A stretch of DNA of 64,000 bases from an uncultured Mycoplasmatota bacterium (GTDB lineage Bacteria > Bacillota_I > Bacilli_A > RF39 > UBA660): assembly GCA_900553855.1 (NCBI GenBank), contig USFG01000007.1, positions 5,869 to 69,868 of the forward strand, in the 5' to 3' direction. Below the pieces are notes generated by a model, which was not told the DNA's origin, made no database searches, and saw nothing but the letters and a program-made list of their open reading frames with translations. The position numbers were made by a program, and so were the translations under genes. Within the stretch, counting starts at the first letter, position 1. The number at the start of each line of letters is the position of its first letter. Positions 32,662 through 42,415 of this stretch are shown piece by piece.

Positions 32662-34055
32662 ATAAATAGCATAATTAATACTAATACTACTAACATGATT
32701 AAAACAAATTTCCAAATGTATTTTAACCAATCTTTAAATTTGATATCACATAATGATAATCCCATCATAAGAATTGCTGATGATGGTGCAATCATTGATG
32801 CTAAACCAAATGTAGTTTGTAAAATAATTGCTATTTGATTAACGTTGTCTGCAAATGATGATTTTAAGTATGCTCCAATTAAACTTACAGTATATTGATA
32901 TTCAACAGTAAATAATGAAGTAAATAAACCAGAAATTGTAGTTAATACAACATTGAATTTATCACTTAAACTAATGAACCAATCTACGATAGTTGTAACA
33001 ACTGGATACATAACAGTAAATTCTAGTACTAGATAACATATTAATAAAAGTACTACTAATTTACCTGATTTCTTTAATCCTTCTCCGAAAGATTCTAAAA
33101 AATCATCAAGGCTTAATTTGTAAATCCATTTTAATAATAAAGCTGTTATTATCATTAATGCTTGAATTCCAAATATATCCCAGCTACCAAACGCTCTTAC
33201 TTCTCCTAAGATATAAGCAAAAATTGTTGAATCAAATAGTTTATATTCTTGAATGCTTTTTAATGCATTACTAAACCATTTAATTTCAAATACTTCTTCC
33301 CAAGGGAAATAAGCCATAATTGAGATAATTGCAAATATAATTAATAATGTGGCAACTGGCCAAATTGTTTTTTTCTTAGTTACGTTTGCAGGTTCAAATA
33401 CATCTTCCATTGGTTCTGATTCTTTATTTTTTTGAGTTTTTCTTAGGTGTAAAATATTAAATACATTAAATAGAATAAATGCTAGTAAAAGAATAATTAG
33501 TTTTATATACCATAAAGTACTGTATTCAATTCCAAATTGTTGTACATTCATACCAACAATTTTTGTACTATACATTGATCCAATTGTACCAACTAATATT
33601 GATCCTACAGTTGTAGCAAATGTTGATATTTTATCAAACTTCATTTCTTTCATTATTGACATAATGAATGGAACAACTGCTAATAATAAAATATATTCAT
33701 TTGTTACGGCACTAATTGCTGTAAAGATAAATGATACTAATAATGTAAATAGTATTTCTTTCTTTTTAAATATTTTGGCTAATTTAGTAATTAAAGCTTG
33801 ATATCCACCAATTCTTGATAACACTTGATAGAATCCACCAAGAACAAATATAAATGTTACTAATACAGTAAAGTAATACATTCCTAAAAGTCCATAAGTG
33901 AAAAAATCAAATATTCCAATACGAGTTATTTCACCAATTTGCATTTCTGTACCAGAGAATGTTCCTTGAGGTATAATCCATGTTAATAAAACTGTTAATA
34001 ATACCATAGCTCCTGATATTTTTACTAAATCAAATTTTTTTACTTCCTTTTTCAT
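32658..34055 (-). CDS. YfcC/DcuC-like multi-helix transporter
   Basis: About 465 residues, 11-12 membrane helices. The N-terminal LTWIIPQGTFSG, the conserved TNEYILLLAVVPFIMSIM and ASMIAPSSAILMMGLSL (C-terminal half) fit the YfcC/DcuC group of anion or amino acid transporters. Substrate unknown. ATG at 34055 with AGGAGGAGG is clearly better than the ATG at 34118. An extended -10 TGGTATAAT (about 34078-34086) lies just upstream. Confidence 0.7.
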   Translation of the reverse strand: MKKEVKKFDLVKISGAMVLLTVLLTWIIPQGTFSGTEMQIGEITRIGIFDFFTYGLLGMYYFTVLVTFIFVLGGFYQVLSRIGGYQALITKLAKIFKKKEILFTLLVSFIFTAISAVTNEYILLLAVVPFIMSIMKEMKFDKISTFATTVGSILVGTIGSMYSTKIVGMNVQQFGIEYSTLWYIKLIILLLAFILFNVFNILHLRKTQKNKESEPMEDVFEPANVTKKKTIWPVATLLIIFAIISIMAYFPWEEVFEIKWFSNALKSIQEYKLFDSTIFAYILGEVRAFGSWDIFGIQALMIITALLLKWIYKLSLDDFLESFGEGLKKSGKLVVLLLICYLVLEFTVMYPVVTTIVDWFISLSDKFNVVLTTISGLFTSLFTVEYQYTVSLIGAYLKSSFADNVNQIAIILQTTFGLASMIAPSSAILMMGLSLCDIKFKDWLKYIWKFVLIMLVVLVLIMLFI

Positions 34056-34150
34056 TTTTAACCTCCTCCTAACAATAATTATACCATGATTGCAAGGAAT
34101 ATAAATGTTTTTTTGCAATTTTCTATTATTTTAATGGGAAATTTTGGGTA

Positions 34151-34184
34151 TTTAAAAGGAACAAACATTATAATTTGTTCCTTT
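34151..34184 (-). terminator. lysS terminator
   Basis: Minus-strand 11-base stem AAAGGAACAAA/TTTGTTCCTTT with an eight-base loop. The T-run is short. Confidence 0.7.
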
Positions 34185-34189
34185 ATTAA

Positions 34190-35686
34190 TTATTTATTAT
34201 CATTTTGAACTGGTTTCATTGTTGGGAATAATAATACATCTCTAATTGATTCTTGTTCAGTAAATAACATTATCATTCTATCAATGCCATAACCAATTCC
34301 ACCTGCTGGTGGCATACCATATTCTAAGGCTTCAACAAAGTCATAATCGATATCATTTGCTTCATCGTTACCTAATTCTTTTTCTTTTAATTGTTCTTCG
34401 AATCTTTCTAATTGATCAATTGGATCGTTAAGTTCAGTATATGCATTAGCACATTCGTGTCCGGAAATAAATAACTCAAAACGATCTACAAATCTTGGAT
34501 CTTCAGGATTTTTCTTAGTTAGTGGTGATATTTCTACTGGATGACCATATAGGAAGGTTGGTTCAATTAATGTTTCTTCAACATATTTTTCAAAGAATAA
34601 ATTAATTATATGTCCAACAGTATGTTCATGTTCTGCTACTTCAATATCATGTTCTTTAGCAAGTTTTAGGGCTTCTTCAACTGTCATTTCTTGTTTGAAA
34701 TCGATTCCAGTTTTTTCTTTGATAGCATCTACCATACTAATTCTTTTCCATTTGCCAGATAAATCAACATCATGTCCTAGATAATGGAAAGTAGTTTTCC
34801 CGCAGACTTTTTCGGCTATAGTTTGATACATTTCTTCTGTTAAGTCCATCATTCCCTCTAAGTTAGAATATGCTTCATAAACTTCCATCATAGTAAATTC
34901 GGGATTGTGTTGAGGATCCATTCCTTCATTTCTAAATGTTCTACCTATTTCATATACTTTTTCCATACCGCCAACTAGTAATCTTTTTAAATTTAATTCT
35001 AGGGCAATACGTAAATACATATCTAAATCTTGCGTATTATGATGTGTTATAAATGGTCTTGCAGATGCGCCTGTTAAAAGAGTTGTTAAAATAGGTGTTT
35101 CTACTTCAACGAAGCCTTTATTATCTAAGAAATTTTGAATACATCTAATAATTTTAGGACGCATAAAAGCGACTTTCTTAGAATCTTCATTCATTATTAA
35201 ATCAACATAACGTCTTCTATATCTTTCTTCTACATCTGTTAAACCATGAAACTTTTCGGGTAATGGGCGTAGAGACTTAACTAAGTGAGTATATTCTAAA
35301 CATTTTAATGTTATTTCACCTGTTTTAGTTTTCATTACTTTACCATAAACTCCTACTATATCGCCAATGTCAGCTGATTTAAATAAATTATAAGTTTCTT
35401 CTCCAACATCATTAATAGATATATAAATTTGGATTTTACCTTTTTTATCTTGAATTGTAAAGAATGATGCTTTACCCATTTTACGAATGAACATTATTCT
35501 TCCGGCTACTTTATAGCAATCATTTATGTTTTCAAAGTCATCATGAGGAATATCTTTATATTTTTCTTTTAAATCTTCAGAATAAGCAGTACGGTCATAT
35601 CTTGAACCAAACGGATCAATACCTAATTCTTTAATTTTAGTTGCTTTTTCTCTTCTTACAATTTCTTGATCTGTTAAATTACGCAT
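34190..35686 (-). CDS. lysS: Lysyl-tRNA synthetase, class II
   Basis: A 498-residue enzyme. N-terminal OB anticodon-binding domain (VAGRIMFIRKMGKASFFTIQD), class II motif 2 (RTFRNEGMDPQHNPEFTMMEVYEAYS, cited here as FRNEGMDPQHNPEFT) and motif 3 (GIGYGIDRMIM). Monocistronic, with a normal start. No T-box leader is seen upstream. Confidence 0.97.
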   Translation of the reverse strand: MRNLTDQEIVRREKATKIKELGIDPFGSRYDRTAYSEDLKEKYKDIPHDDFENINDCYKVAGRIMFIRKMGKASFFTIQDKKGKIQIYISINDVGEETYNLFKSADIGDIVGVYGKVMKTKTGEITLKCLEYTHLVKSLRPLPEKFHGLTDVEERYRRRYVDLIMNEDSKKVAFMRPKIIRCIQNFLDNKGFVEVETPILTTLLTGASARPFITHHNTQDLDMYLRIALELNLKRLLVGGMEKVYEIGRTFRNEGMDPQHNPEFTMMEVYEAYSNLEGMMDLTEEMYQTIAEKVCGKTTFHYLGHDVDLSGKWKRISMVDAIKEKTGIDFKQEMTVEEALKLAKEHDIEVAEHEHTVGHIINLFFEKYVEETLIEPTFLYGHPVEISPLTKKNPEDPRFVDRFELFISGHECANAYTELNDPIDQLERFEEQLKEKELGNDEANDIDYDFVEALEYGMPPAGGIGYGIDRMIMLFTEQESIRDVLLFPTMKPVQNDNK

Positions 35687-35770
35687 ATTTAATCACTTCT
35701 TTCTTCCATAGTATACTTAAAAAGTAATAAAAATGCAATAAAAGAATAATCTTACTTTAGGAGGAATGTT

Positions 35771-36121
35771 ATGAATGGGACTTATTACCCCAGTGCAAAA
35801 TATCCAAATGATTATAATTTAAATACGGCACCTATTGGAGGAGATGCAAGTGGGAATGTTCAAGATGAGCAAAGCTATATTGAAAATATATTAAGATTAA
35901 ATAAAGGTAAAAGGGCTAAAGCATATTTTTCTTTTCCAGATTCTAATGAATGGCGTGATAAAGTTTTTGAAGGAATTATTGAGGAAGCTGGAAAAGATCA
36001 CCTTGTTATGAGTGATCCTAAAACTGGTAAATGGTCTTTAATTCTTCTTATTTATTTAAATTTTGTGGAATTTGATGAGAAGATAAATTATAGTCATGCT
36101 TATTCAGAGATAACTTTTTAG
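35771..36121 (+). CDS. gerQ: GerQ-like spore coat protein
   Basis: 116 residues. The core QSYIENILRLNKGKRAKAYF, then KVFEGIIEEAGKDHLVMSDPKTGKW and YLNFVEFDEKINY match Bacillus GerQ (YwdL). There GerQ is a coat protein, cross-linked by transglutaminase, that places the cortex hydrolase CwlJ for germination. The N-terminal part is shorter than in Bacillus and has fewer Gln. AGGAGGAATGTT precedes the ATG. It is the only clear spore-coat type gene in the window. Confidence 0.88.
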   Translation: MNGTYYPSAKYPNDYNLNTAPIGGDASGNVQDEQSYIENILRLNKGKRAKAYFSFPDSNEWRDKVFEGIIEEAGKDHLVMSDPKTGKWSLILLIYLNFVEFDEKINYSHAYSEITF

Positions 36122-36175
36122 GTTATCTTTTCTATTGAAAATTAGTGTCACTTTTGTCAGTGAATTTCCATGAGA

Positions 36176-36688
36176 TTATAAATAAGAATTTAAATTTTTT
36201 CTTTCATTTGATAGATTTGTAGATTGGCCATGTCCAGGATATATTTGTAAATCATTTTTAAACGATAATATTTTTTTAATACTTTCTTGCATTTCTTTAT
36301 AGTTACCGCCAGGCAAGTCAGTTCTTCCGATTGTTCCTTCAAAAATAAAATCTCCACTAAATAATTTATTATCAAATAAAAATCCTACTAAATCTTCTTT
36401 GTGGCCAGGAAAATTAATTATTCTAAAATTAAATTTTTCGATATTTACTTCTTTATTAATACTTTTATAATCATAGATAGGAACATTTTTATAATCCAAT
36501 ATATCTTGAAGTGCACCTATATGATCAAAATGATAATGAGTTATTAATATTCCTAATAAATTACCTTTTATTTCATTTAATATTTTTATATATTCATCTC
36601 CAGGATCTATTATTAAGTAATTATTATCTATATTTAATATATAACAATTTTCTTCTAATGGTCCTACTACTATTCTTTTTACTTTCAT
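36176..36688 (-). CDS. MBL-fold metallo-hydrolase (glyoxalase II-like)
   Basis: About 170 residues. Zinc ligands are in THYHFDHIGA (HxHxDH), NFPGHKEDLVG, LFSGDFIFEGTIGRTDLPGG and IYPGHGQST. The short form with this GRTD-x-PGG motif is the YqgX/YcbL type, hydrolysing thioesters such as lactoylglutathione analogues. ATG at 36688 with AGAAAGGAA is preferred over 36712. Confidence 0.92.
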   Translation of the reverse strand: MKVKRIVVGPLEENCYILNIDNNYLIIDPGDEYIKILNEIKGNLLGILITHYHFDHIGALQDILDYKNVPIYDYKSINKEVNIEKFNFRIINFPGHKEDLVGFLFDNKLFSGDFIFEGTIGRTDLPGGNYKEMQESIKKILSFKNDLQIYPGHGQSTNLSNERKNLNSYL

Positions 36689-36796
36689 TTGTAATTTCCT
36701 TTCTACATACAATATACTATATTATTTATATTATTTCATTTAATTATATTTTATTTTTTTAATGTTTTAGAGTATAATTTAAGGTAGGTGATTATT

Positions 36797-37342
36797 GTGA
36801 ATATAGTTAGTTTAATATTACTTTTAATAATTATTGGAGGAATATGCGGAATTGTTTATATAATTGTTTATAATAATTTACAGGCATATACTTTAAAGAT
36901 TAATGAAGCTGAAGGTTTAATTGATGAATTGTTAAGAAAAAAATATGATGATATTTTAATGATGAAAGATATTATCATTGAAGAAACTGATGTTCCAGAG
37001 AAGTCTTTTGATGAAGTTGTTAAACTTAAAAAGCAAAATTTATCTAGTTTTGATTTAGAAAGAAAATTAACTGAATATAATAATTTAATAATTAAAATAA
37101 ATGATGATTATGATAATTTACTTGGTAATATAAGATTTAATAATTATTTTAATGAGCTAAATGAAATAAATCAAAAGTTAGAAGCTGCTAAAAGTTTTTA
37201 TAATAAATATACAAGTATATTAAACAAATACACTAAAAAGTTTCCATCTAATGTGATTGCTTATAGTCATAATATTAAGACAAGAGCATTTTTTGATGGA
37301 AAAGATATGTTTGATGAGGATTTAAAGGATTTTAAATTATAG
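36797..37342 (+). CDS. LemA-like membrane protein
   Basis: About 181 residues: one N-terminal helix, then a long coiled-coil type domain and the LemA-like end YNKYTSILNKYTKKFPSNVIAYS. LemA proteins are found across bacteria; their role is unclear. GTG at 36797 with AGGTGAT four bases upstream is chosen. TATAAT at about 36773 gives a short leader. Confidence 0.75.
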   Translation: MNIVSLILLLIIIGGICGIVYIIVYNNLQAYTLKINEAEGLIDELLRKKYDDILMMKDIIIEETDVPEKSFDEVVKLKKQNLSSFDLERKLTEYNNLIIKINDDYDNLLGNIRFNNYFNELNEINQKLEAAKSFYNKYTSILNKYTKKFPSNVIAYSHNIKTRAFFDGKDMFDEDLKDFKL

Positions 37343-37343
37343 A

Positions 37344-37378
37344 ATAAAAATGAAGATTTTTGATCTTCATTTTTTAGT
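37344..37378. terminator. Bidirectional terminator
   Basis: Perfect stem AAAATGAAGAT/ATCTTCATTTT with a five-base loop and T-runs on both strands. It ends the LemA-like gene on the plus strand and the NUDIX gene on the minus strand. Confidence 0.85.
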
Positions 37379-37799
37379 ACAACAAATTATTTTCTTTAGC
37401 CCAAGGAATAAAATGTTCAGTTATGGCAGACGATAAATCGCTTTCGTCATCTTTTAAGCCATGCCATTTATAATCCATTATTTCTTCATTAGGTACTAGT
37501 TCTACGTCAATTGGTTTAGATGATATCATCATGTGCATTTCAATTGTAAGATTTGGATCTGATAAGGCTGGCTCTCTAAAGCAAAGAATCTCTTTTAAAT
37601 CTTTTTCTTCAATAGTAAATCCGTTAGCTATTTCTTCAATGCATTCTCTAACGGCTGCTTCTTTAAATGTTTCTCCTTTTTCAACTCCACCACCTACTAG
37701 AGTGTATTTTCCTTTTTTTGCACTTCTTTGTGACATACTTACTAATACTTTTCCGTCTTTAATAAATACGGTTGATACAACATATATTAAATCTTCCAT
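37374..37799 (-). CDS. NUDIX hydrolase
   Basis: A 141-residue NUDIX protein. The box GGVEKGETFKEAAVRECIEEI fits GX5EX7REUXEE exactly. It hydrolyses a nucleoside diphosphate derivative; MutT-like cleaning of oxidised nucleotides is one option. Short gap after rlmH, so probably in that operon. Confidence 0.93.
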   Translation of the reverse strand: MEDLIYVVSTVFIKDGKVLVSMSQRSAKKGKYTLVGGGVEKGETFKEAAVRECIEEIANGFTIEEKDLKEILCFREPALSDPNLTIEMHMMISSKPIDVELVPNEEIMDYKWHGLKDDESDLSSAITEHFIPWAKENNLLY

Positions 37800-37811
37800 T
37801 AATACTCCTTT

Positions 37812-38246
37812 TTATTTATGATATGTTTCATTATTTATTATTTTAAATGAACGATAAATTTGTTCTAAAAGAATTCCTCTAAACAAACCATGAGGGAATG
37901 TTAAATCACTAAATGATATTTTGTAATCTACTTTTTCTAAAACTTTATCTGCTATACCACTTGATGCTCCTATTATAAAATCGATGTTGCCATAGTTCAT
38001 TAAAGTTTTATCTATAAATTTTGATAATTCTAGTGATGTGTATTTTTTACCATCTAATGTTAAGGCTACTTTAAATGATTTATCTTTTAGTTTTGTTAAA
38101 ATTCTATCTCCTTCTTCATTTTTATTTGAATCGATTAATTCAACTATTTCTAATTTATGATATTTATTTATTCTAGTTTGATAATCATTTATTAAATCAA
38201 GAAGGTATTTTTCTTTAATTTTTCCAACGCATATTATTCTTATCAT
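37812..38246 (-). CDS. rlmH: 23S rRNA pseudouridine-1915 N3-methyltransferase RlmH
   Basis: A 144-residue SPOUT enzyme. Motifs MIRIICVGKIKEKY, LDGKKYTSLELSKFI, FIIGASSGI and the C-terminal SDLTFPHGLFRGILLEQIYR are complete. The ATG overlaps the walJ stop (ATGA), so the two are coupled. Confidence 0.97.
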   Translation of the reverse strand: MIRIICVGKIKEKYLLDLINDYQTRINKYHKLEIVELIDSNKNEEGDRILTKLKDKSFKVALTLDGKKYTSLELSKFIDKTLMNYGNIDFIIGASSGIADKVLEKVDYKISFSDLTFPHGLFRGILLEQIYRSFKIINNETYHK

Positions 38247-39007
38247 ACTTCAATATTTCCTGATATTTCATTTTGTTTGGCAATAACAATATTGTTAAAT
38301 TCTATTTCATGATCTTTAAATTCATTTTTTAGTGTTTCTAGCGCTATTTGTGGAGTGTTATTTTCTTCACTTAGGTGGGCTAGAATTATTTCTTTAGTGT
38401 CATTACCAATTATTTTACTTAGGTAGAAGGCAGATGATTCATTAGAAAGATGGCCTTTATCACTAGCCACTCTTCTTTTTAACCATCCGGGATATCTACC
38501 ATTAAGTAACATATCAGCATTATGATTACTTTCAAAAACATAAATTGTTTTATTTTTTAATTTGTTAAAATATTTTTGATTAAGGTAACCTGTATCAGTA
38601 ATTTGAACGACACTGTTATTATTTTCTGTTATTATATAACCACGTGAGTCTGAAGTATCATGGCTTGTTTTAATATTTTCTATTAATAAATCGTCTATTA
38701 TCATATCATCTTCTAGTAATATAATTTTTTCATATGTTTTTAGATACGGTAAATCTTCTAACATAGGGATTGTTAATATTAAAGTTGGATGATATTTTTT
38801 TACGATATTTTTTATAGAACTTACATGATCTGTGTGTGTATGAGTTATAAATATATATTCAATATTATCTAAACAAGTATTATTTTCAATTAGCTTTTCA
38901 TTTAGGTAATTCATTGTACAACCAGCATCAATTAATAATTCATGATGACTTGTTTTTACATAAGTTGAATTTCCTTTAGAACCACTTGCTAAGACGCTTA
39001 CTAACAT
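38243..39007 (-). CDS. walJ: MBL-fold hydrolase, WalJ/YycJ family
   Basis: About 254 residues. N-terminal LVSVLASGSKGNSTYV and zinc motif THTHTDHVSSI are typical of YycJ/WalJ, a proposed 5'-3' DNA exonuclease linked to cell-wall control in Firmicutes. The ATG (39007) overlaps the end of the M23 peptidase gene and has no clear Shine-Dalgarno, so translation is probably coupled. Confidence 0.92.
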   Translation of the reverse strand: MLVSVLASGSKGNSTYVKTSHHELLIDAGCTMNYLNEKLIENNTCLDNIEYIFITHTHTDHVSSIKNIVKKYHPTLILTIPMLEDLPYLKTYEKIILLEDDMIIDDLLIENIKTSHDTSDSRGYIITENNNSVVQITDTGYLNQKYFNKLKNKTIYVFESNHNADMLLNGRYPGWLKRRVASDKGHLSNESSAFYLSKIIGNDTKEIILAHLSEENNTPQIALETLKNEFKDHEIEFNNIVIAKQNEISGNIEV

Positions 39008-40503
39008 GAGAATACCGCACATGGATTAATATATGATCCATTTTTTAAAATTGAGAAATGTAGGTGTGTTCCGGTTGAAGAACCAGAGTTACCCATATTA
39101 CCGATATGTTGTGATCTGGTAATTGTTTGGCCTACTGATACTTTTATATCACTTTTCATATGAGCATAAATAATTTCAAATTCACCATATGAAACTCTGG
39201 CATAATTTCCCCAAGAGTTTCCACACATTGATCCTAAATATCCTTGATTTGGACATGATGTATATGTTGCTATTACGGTTCCTTCAGTGGCGGCATAAAT
39301 TGGTGATCCAAAGCCGGTTCCGGAAATATCTATACCATTATGATGTCTTCCCCAACGCCACGCAAATGGGCTGGTAATAACATATGGTGATAATGTTGGC
39401 CAACGCCATTCATCATTTCCTTTAGGTATATACTCATAATTTATACTTGGATTAGAATAATATTTAGTACCCTTAGCAACAATTTTATTTACCGTTGGTT
39501 TTATTTCTTCAGATTTGGTAATTACAAGTTTTTCAATTTCACCATTTTTATATTGAATTGATTCAGTTACTTTGGAAATACCATTTACTCCTTCTTGGAT
39601 TACTTTGGTTTGTCCAACATACATATCTTTATCTTCTTGATATTCAGTAATGGCTTTATTATTAATATTTTCTACGACTTCTACCTCATGAATTATTTCT
39701 AGTATGGGAGAAATCAATCCGATAGATACTTCTTGGTTTTTCTTTAATAAAGTATTTTTACTTGTTATTGTTGGATTGGCTATTAAGAATTCTTCAATAC
39801 TTAAGTTGTTATTTTCAATTATGTTATCAATTGAATCATTTTCTTTAACTGTATAAGTTTTTTGTTTTTCTGTTGTACCAAATAATAAATATTTACTCAA
39901 GTCATCGGAATTAGTAAAAATCATCTTATCAGTACTTATTAATGACTTCTTAATAGTTATTTCTTCATTCCAATAAATTGATGTTATTTTAGTGCCTTCA
40001 TCAGTTATTTCTTCTTGAGTTTTATTTTTATAACTATTTAATTTATCTTTTCCAACAAAAGCTGATACTAGATTATAAAATGCATCTTCAAAATATTCTT
40101 TTTTTAATGAATATATAACAACTGGAGATTTACTTTCATCTTTATATTTAATAGTTATAGTATAACCTTCAATCGTAAATGGACTATCATGTTCAATTGT
40201 GTTATAAATATCTTCTGAACTTTTAATATTTTCATTATAAGTTGTTATTTTTTCGATTTCTAAACCGTTAGGAGGATATACTTTATCAACTCCATAATTC
40301 TTTTTAATTGCTTCTTGTTTATCGTCAACTAATTTTAAAAATTCTTCTTCATTGGATAAGTATCCGATGCTTTTTCCTTCAACAAATACTTCATAAACAT
40401 CAACGGGAATTAAATCTTCAGATTTTTTTGAAGATAAAAAGTACATTAATAAAGATATTAAGATTGTAAATAAGATTGATATAATTATTTCTTTCTTTTT
40501 CAT
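39001..40503 (-). CDS. Membrane-anchored M23 peptidase with LysM and G5 domains
   Basis: About 500 residues. Membrane helix at the N-terminus, a ~200-residue unknown part, LysM (KTYTVKENDSIDNIIENNN), G5 domain (VGQTKVIQEGVNGISKVTE), and a C-terminal M23 LytM domain with HHNGIDIS and THLHFSI holding the zinc ligands. It should cut peptidoglycan cross-bridges at growth or division sites. Two extra Cys pairs (SCPNQ, SMCGN, NPCAVFSC) may form disulfides. ATG 40503 follows AAGTGAT. Confidence 0.93.
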   Translation of the reverse strand: MKKKEIIISILFTILISLLMYFLSSKKSEDLIPVDVYEVFVEGKSIGYLSNEEEFLKLVDDKQEAIKKNYGVDKVYPPNGLEIEKITTYNENIKSSEDIYNTIEHDSPFTIEGYTITIKYKDESKSPVVIYSLKKEYFEDAFYNLVSAFVGKDKLNSYKNKTQEEITDEGTKITSIYWNEEITIKKSLISTDKMIFTNSDDLSKYLLFGTTEKQKTYTVKENDSIDNIIENNNLSIEEFLIANPTITSKNTLLKKNQEVSIGLISPILEIIHEVEVVENINNKAITEYQEDKDMYVGQTKVIQEGVNGISKVTESIQYKNGEIEKLVITKSEEIKPTVNKIVAKGTKYYSNPSINYEYIPKGNDEWRWPTLSPYVITSPFAWRWGRHHNGIDISGTGFGSPIYAATEGTVIATYTSCPNQGYLGSMCGNSWGNYARVSYGEFEIIYAHMKSDIKVSVGQTITRSQHIGNMGNSGSSTGTHLHFSILKNGSYINPCAVFSC

Positions 40504-40518
40504 TTTTATCACTTCGCT

Positions 40519-41871
40519 TTACTTTGAATTTTCTTCGGTTTTTTTAATATAATTTCTAAAATTACTCATGCTTCTTTCAAATAATAATTCGATTGTTCCG
40601 GTACCACCATTACGATGTTTACCGATTATTAATTCAGTTATTGATGTATCAGTTTGTTCAGCAGCAGCTTTATTATAGTAATCGTCACGATATAAGAACA
40701 TTACGATATCGGCATCTTGCTCGATTGATCCTGATTCTCTTAAGTCTGACATAATTGGTCTTTTGTTTTCACGAAGCTCAACACTACGAGATAGTTGGGC
40801 TAGAGCAACAACTGGAACTTTTAATTCCATAGCCATTGTTTTTAAAGAACGTGATATTTCAGATACTTCTTGAACACGATTTCCTTCATTTTTACTTGAT
40901 CCGGAAATTAACTGTAAATAATCAATAACAATTAGCCCTAAACCTTTATCACTTGTTGCTAGTCGACGACATTTAGCTCTTATTTCAGATATTGTCATAC
41001 CAGCATTATCTTCAATATAAAGATTTGTTTCACTAAGTTCACTCATGGCTTCATTAACTTTTTTCCAATCGTTATGTTCTAAACGTCCGGTTCTTACTTT
41101 ATTCATTTCGATTCCGCCAGCTGCTGCTATCATACGCATGGCAAGTTGTTCAGCGGACATTTCTAAGTTAAATAAGGCAACAGCTTTATCACTTTTTGAT
41201 GCAGCATTAACGGCAAGGTTAAGAGCAAATGCAGTTTTACCCATAGCAGGACGAGCCGCAACTATAATAAGTTCGTTTTCATGTAAACCACTGGTTAATT
41301 TATCTAAATCATAGAACCCAGTTGCTAGTCCAGTAATTTCATTTTGATTCTTAGCAAGTTTTTCTAATTGTTCTTGAGCACTTTTCATTACCGAAGCAAT
41401 TGATTTAAATTCTCCGGCTTTACGTGCTTTAGTAACTGAAAATATTTTCTTTTCAGCATCATCTATTAAATAATTAGTTTCTTCTTCTTCATTATAAGCA
41501 TCACTGTTAATTTTATTAGTAACATCAATTAGTTTTCTTCTTAAGGCTTTATCTTTAATAATATCAATGTAGTAATCAATATTAGCTGATGATATAACCG
41601 AATCAATTACTTCACTTAGATATTCAATTCCACCAATAGCGTTAATTGATATATGTTTTTCAATTTCATTTTTAATTGTTGATGAATCTAAAGGAATTTT
41701 ATTTTGATGTAATGTGTAAATTGCTTCAAATATACGTTTATTTGCTTCGCTAACAAACATATCACTATCTAAATCTTCACATACTTTATCACAAGCATAC
41801 CTTGTTAAAAATGCGCATCCTAAAGCCATCATCTCAGCCTCAAGATTTTGAGGCATTTTTCTCTCGGCCAC
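40519..41871 (-). CDS. dnaB: Replicative DNA helicase DnaB
   Basis: A 450-residue hexameric helicase (DnaC of Bacillus). N-terminal primase-interacting domain (MPQNLEAEMMALGCAF), Walker A AARPAMGKTAFALN, Walker B IVIDYLQLISG and LSRSVELRENKRP. It follows rplI by four bases, the same pairing as in many Firmicutes. Confidence 0.98.
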   Translation of the reverse strand: MAERKMPQNLEAEMMALGCAFLTRYACDKVCEDLDSDMFVSEANKRIFEAIYTLHQNKIPLDSSTIKNEIEKHISINAIGGIEYLSEVIDSVISSANIDYYIDIIKDKALRRKLIDVTNKINSDAYNEEEETNYLIDDAEKKIFSVTKARKAGEFKSIASVMKSAQEQLEKLAKNQNEITGLATGFYDLDKLTSGLHENELIIVAARPAMGKTAFALNLAVNAASKSDKAVALFNLEMSAEQLAMRMIAAAGGIEMNKVRTGRLEHNDWKKVNEAMSELSETNLYIEDNAGMTISEIRAKCRRLATSDKGLGLIVIDYLQLISGSSKNEGNRVQEVSEISRSLKTMAMELKVPVVALAQLSRSVELRENKRPIMSDLRESGSIEQDADIVMFLYRDDYYNKAAAEQTDTSITELIIGKHRNGGTGTIELLFERSMSNFRNYIKKTEENSK

Positions 41872-41875
41872 TTAA

Positions 41876-42319
41876 TTACACCTCTTTTACTGAAACAGTT
41901 AAACTAGCAACTACTTTTTTGTGTAATTTAATAGAAACTTTATGAATTCCTAAGGTATCAATTTGATGATCTAATTCAATAATTTTTTTATCAATATTAA
42001 ATCCTTTTTTATTTAATTCTTCGGCTATTTGTTTAGATGAAATAGTACCAAATATTTTACCATTTTTACCTACTTTAACTTTAAATGTTAATGTTAATTT
42101 TTCAATTTTTTCTTTATCACTTTGGCATTTTTTAACTAGTAGGTCTTCTTCTAGTGCTCTAGTTTCTAATTCATTTTGTAATCTTTTTTTAGAACCATTG
42201 GTATATTTTACAGCAAGTCCATTTTTAATAAGAAAGTTTTCAGCATATCCATCACTTACGTCTAATATATCGTCTTTCTTTCCTTGTTTTTTTACATCTT
42301 TTAATAATATAACTTTCAT
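41876..42319 (-). CDS. rplI: 50S ribosomal protein L9
   Basis: About 147 residues. N-terminal MKVILLKDVKKQGKKDDILDVSDGYAENFL is diagnostic (key part KKDDILDVSDGYAENFL), followed by the long helix and C-terminal domain. ATG 42319 follows AGGAGTGG. gdpP, which often precedes it, is absent here. Confidence 0.97.
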   Translation of the reverse strand: MKVILLKDVKKQGKKDDILDVSDGYAENFLIKNGLAVKYTNGSKKRLQNELETRALEEDLLVKKCQSDKEKIEKLTLTFKVKVGKNGKIFGTISSKQIAEELNKKGFNIDKKIIELDHQIDTLGIHKVSIKLHKKVVASLTVSVKEV

Positions 42320-42363
42320 GCAAACCACTCCTGTCTAATTCCCTAATAGTATAACAAATAAAT

Positions 42364-42402
42364 TTAAAAAAAGATACCTATAATAGTTTTGTAGATATCC
42401 TT
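42364..42402 (-). terminator. Intrinsic terminator
   Basis: Minus-strand stem GATATCTA/TAGGTATC with one G-T pair and TTTTTTT, after the AAA/DUF4143 gene. Confidence 0.65.
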
Positions 42403-42415
42403 TAAAGTAGCTATA

